Of a stretch of 5,466 nt of DNA, positions 3,890 through 5,466 are shown one piece after another. The notes below the pieces were generated by a model. It saw nothing but the letters and a program-made list of their open reading frames with translations, was not told the DNA's origin and made no database searches. Made by a program: the position numbers and the translations under genes. This stretch comes from Acidobacteriaceae bacterium. Lineage in GTDB: Bacteria > Acidobacteriota > Terriglobia > Terriglobales > Acidobacteriaceae. The stretch is taken from NCBI GenBank assembly GCA_009781125.1, contig WQYS01000192.1:1-5466 (forward strand), given 5' to 3'. The stretch's first letter is position 1; the number at the start of each line of letters is the position of its first letter.

Positions 3890-5219
3890 GACGCTTCATC
3901 GGATTCACTTTGCGTTCACTGTCACGTATCACTATCTTTTTCCCCAACTCACGATGGGCCTGGCGCTGTTGATTGTCATTCTCAAGGCGCTCGCCCTCAA
4001 AACCGGCAACAAGTTTTACGGCGACTCGGCCCGCTTCTGGATCCGCATCTTTGCCGTGAACTTCGTTCTGGGTGTGGTCACTGGAATTCCCATGGAGTTT
4101 CAGTTCGGCACCAACTGGAGCGAGTTCTCGCGGCGCACGGGCGGAGTCATCGGGCAACCGCTCGCCATGGAAGGCCTGTTCGCCTTCTTTATCGAGTCGG
4201 CGTTCCTCGGGCTTCTGCTCTTCGGCGAGAAGCGGCTGTCGAAGGCGGCTCACTTCGGCGCTGCTCTGATGGTCTTCATCGGATCATGGCTCTCGGGCTG
4301 GTTCATCATCGTCACCGATGCGTGGATGCAGCATCCGGTGGCCTACACGCAGCTCTCCGACGGTACCTACGCGGTGACCAGCTTCTGGGGCTTCATGCTG
4401 AACCCGTGGGCCTGGCTCCAGTACGCGCATAACATGTCGGGAGCGGTGGTCACGGCGGCCTTCGTCATGGCCGCCACCGGAGCCTACTATCTGCTGCACA
4501 ACCGCCACGTGGAGCAGGCGCGCATCTTCGTGCGCATCGGCATCCTTGCGGGAGTGATCTCGTGCATCGCGCAGATCTTTCCAACAGGCGACCTGCACGG
4601 ACGGTTCACGGCCCAGCACCAGCCCACGGCCATGGCAGGCATGGAAGGCCTCTTCCACACGCAGCCGGGAGCGCCGATTGTCTTCCTCGGCCAGCCTGAC
4701 TTCGAGAACAAGCGCATCGACAATCCGCTACGCGCCAATAGCGTGCTGAGCTTCCTGCTCTACGGAACCACCTCCGCCGAGGTCAAGGGGCTGGACCAGT
4801 TTCCACAGGACGAGTGGCCGACGGCCCTGCCGCTGCTTTTCTACAGCTACCACATCATGGCGGGGCTGGGCACTTACTTCGCTCTGCTGATGATCGTGTC
4901 GGTGGTGTGGCTCATGCGCAAGCGGCTGTACACCTCGCGCTGGCTGCTCTGGTTCATCATGCTGAGCTTCCCGCTGCCCTACATCGCCAACACCGCCGGT
5001 TGGATGACCGCCGAACTGGGCCGCCAGCCCTGGGTGGTCTGGAGGCTGATGCGCACGGCTGAAGGCTACTCCATGCACGTTGGCGCGGGCAATAGCCTGT
5101 TTACGCTGCTCGGCTTCCTGGGCATGTACGCGGTGCTGTCGATCCTGTGGATCGTCGTCGTTTACACGCTGATTCAGAAGGGTCCGGGCGCAGCGGACGA
5201 AACACATACAGCGATCTGA
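3879..5219 (+). CDS. cydA: Cytochrome bd-type quinol oxidase subunit I
   Basis: 446 residues; the haem-carrying subunit of the membrane oxidase that reduces oxygen to water with quinol electrons, with high oxygen affinity in studied members. E. coli CydA features that I can align: H18 (E. coli H19), E98 and E106 (E99, E107), b558 ligands H184 (H186) and M327 (M393), Q-loop E256 (E257) in AMAGMEGLF, and GRQPW at 381-385. The Q-loop lacks the long C-terminal insertion of E. coli CydA, which explains the shorter length. Oddities: E. coli K252 aligns with A251, R391 with H325, and E445 with W424 in GMYAVLSILW. E256 and the intact GRQPW argue that it is still a quinol oxidase. Start: ATG 3879 with GAGAGG at 3868-3873, 5 nt upstream. 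cydB follows after 11 nt. Confidence 0.96.
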   Translation: MDALTLHRIHFAFTVTYHYLFPQLTMGLALLIVILKALALKTGNKFYGDSARFWIRIFAVNFVLGVVTGIPMEFQFGTNWSEFSRRTGGVIGQPLAMEGLFAFFIESAFLGLLLFGEKRLSKAAHFGAALMVFIGSWLSGWFIIVTDAWMQHPVAYTQLSDGTYAVTSFWGFMLNPWAWLQYAHNMSGAVVTAAFVMAATGAYYLLHNRHVEQARIFVRIGILAGVISCIAQIFPTGDLHGRFTAQHQPTAMAGMEGLFHTQPGAPIVFLGQPDFENKRIDNPLRANSVLSFLLYGTTSAEVKGLDQFPQDEWPTALPLLFYSYHIMAGLGTYFALLMIVSVVWLMRKRLYTSRWLLWFIMLSFPLPYIANTAGWMTAELGRQPWVVWRLMRTAEGYSMHVGAGNSLFTLLGFLGMYAVLSILWIVVVYTLIQKGPGAADETHTAI

Positions 5220-5230
5220 GAGGAGAGACG

Positions 5231-5466
5231 ATGGGAGCCCTTTGGTTCTGGATTGTAGCGGTGATGCTGGCGATGTATGTTGTACTCGACGGCTTCGACA
5301 TTGGCGTAGGCATCGTCTATCCGCTGGTCGCGCGCGGCGAGCAGGAGAAGCGGCGGGCGATGGCCTCAATCGGTCCCGTATGGGACGGCAACGAGGTCTG
5401 GCTGCTCGCGGGAGGCGGAACCCTGTTCTTTGCCTTTCCGCTGCTGTATGCCTCGTCGTTCAGCGG
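5231..5466 (+). CDS. cydB: Cytochrome bd-type quinol oxidase subunit II, N-terminal part; runs off the right edge
   Basis: 78 complete codons of the partner subunit, which is needed for assembly of the bd oxidase and in E. coli carries proton and oxygen path residues. The family signatures are clear: a first helix ending YVVLDGFDIGVGIVYPLV (16-33), then SIGPVWDGNEVWLLAGGG (46-63) and LFFAFPLLYASSFSG (65 onward). The match to E. coli TDGFDMGVG and HWDGNQVWL makes the assignment secure. Start: ATG 5231 has GAGGAGA at 5220-5226 just upstream. The 11-nt gap after the cydA stop indicates one transcript. The C-terminal portion, and any small subunit or cydCD genes, lie outside the window. Confidence 0.97.
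   Translation, partial: MGALWFWIVAVMLAMYVVLDGFDIGVGIVYPLVARGEQEKRRAMASIGPVWDGNEVWLLAGGGTLFFAFPLLYASSFS

Noticed and set aside
4728..5369. Long minus-strand frame opposite cydA/cydB
   Set aside because: It is an antisense shadow of two securely identified genes, rich in Arg/His/Gln as expected from the complement of GC-rich membrane-protein codons.

Overview
The window reads as a piece of a fairly GC-rich bacterial chromosome with tightly packed genes. Protein style (short-Q-loop CydA, an MFS_3 exporter, a pair of small EamA-like proteins, an AsnB with a TTG start) would suit an acidobacterium of the Terriglobia type. That assignment is an impression from the residues, not a search result, and I hold it loosely. 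I see no insertion sequence, CRISPR array, tRNA or rRNA.

Layout. (1) Positions 1-951, minus strand: the N-terminal 317 codons of a glutamine-hydrolysing asparagine synthetase (AsnB family), running off the left edge. (2) Positions 952-1061: a short divergent promoter region, which also holds a Shine-Dalgarno-led 23-codon reading frame. (3) Positions 1062-3503, plus strand: an apparent four-gene operon of membrane proteins. It has two consecutive four-helix EamA/ArnE-like half-transporters (paralogues of each other), a 109-residue conserved-looking membrane protein of unknown function, and a 12-helix major facilitator exporter. The gaps are 1 nt, 21 nt and a 4-nt ATGA overlap, so co-translation is likely. 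(4) Positions 3504-3878: an AT-richer, apparently non-coding stretch of 375 nt carrying several inverted repeats, one of which pairs exactly with the cydA start codon. (5) Positions 3879-5466, plus strand: cydA (complete) and cydB (first 78 codons), the two main subunits of a cytochrome bd-type quinol oxidase.

How the genes work together. CydA and CydB form one membrane oxidase that passes electrons from quinol to oxygen. The four-gene membrane operon has the make-up of an export module for a lipid-linked or amphipathic small molecule, but no substrate can be read from the sequence. AsnB is divergently placed and need not be functionally linked.

The points most worth a second look are: the start-codon-sequestering inverted repeat and the alternative hairpins before cydA; the apparent loss in this CydA of the C-terminal glutamate known from the E. 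coli enzyme; and the asymmetric Asn/Glu pair in the first helix of the tandem half-transporters. I did not find a clearly new defence or mobile system in this window.
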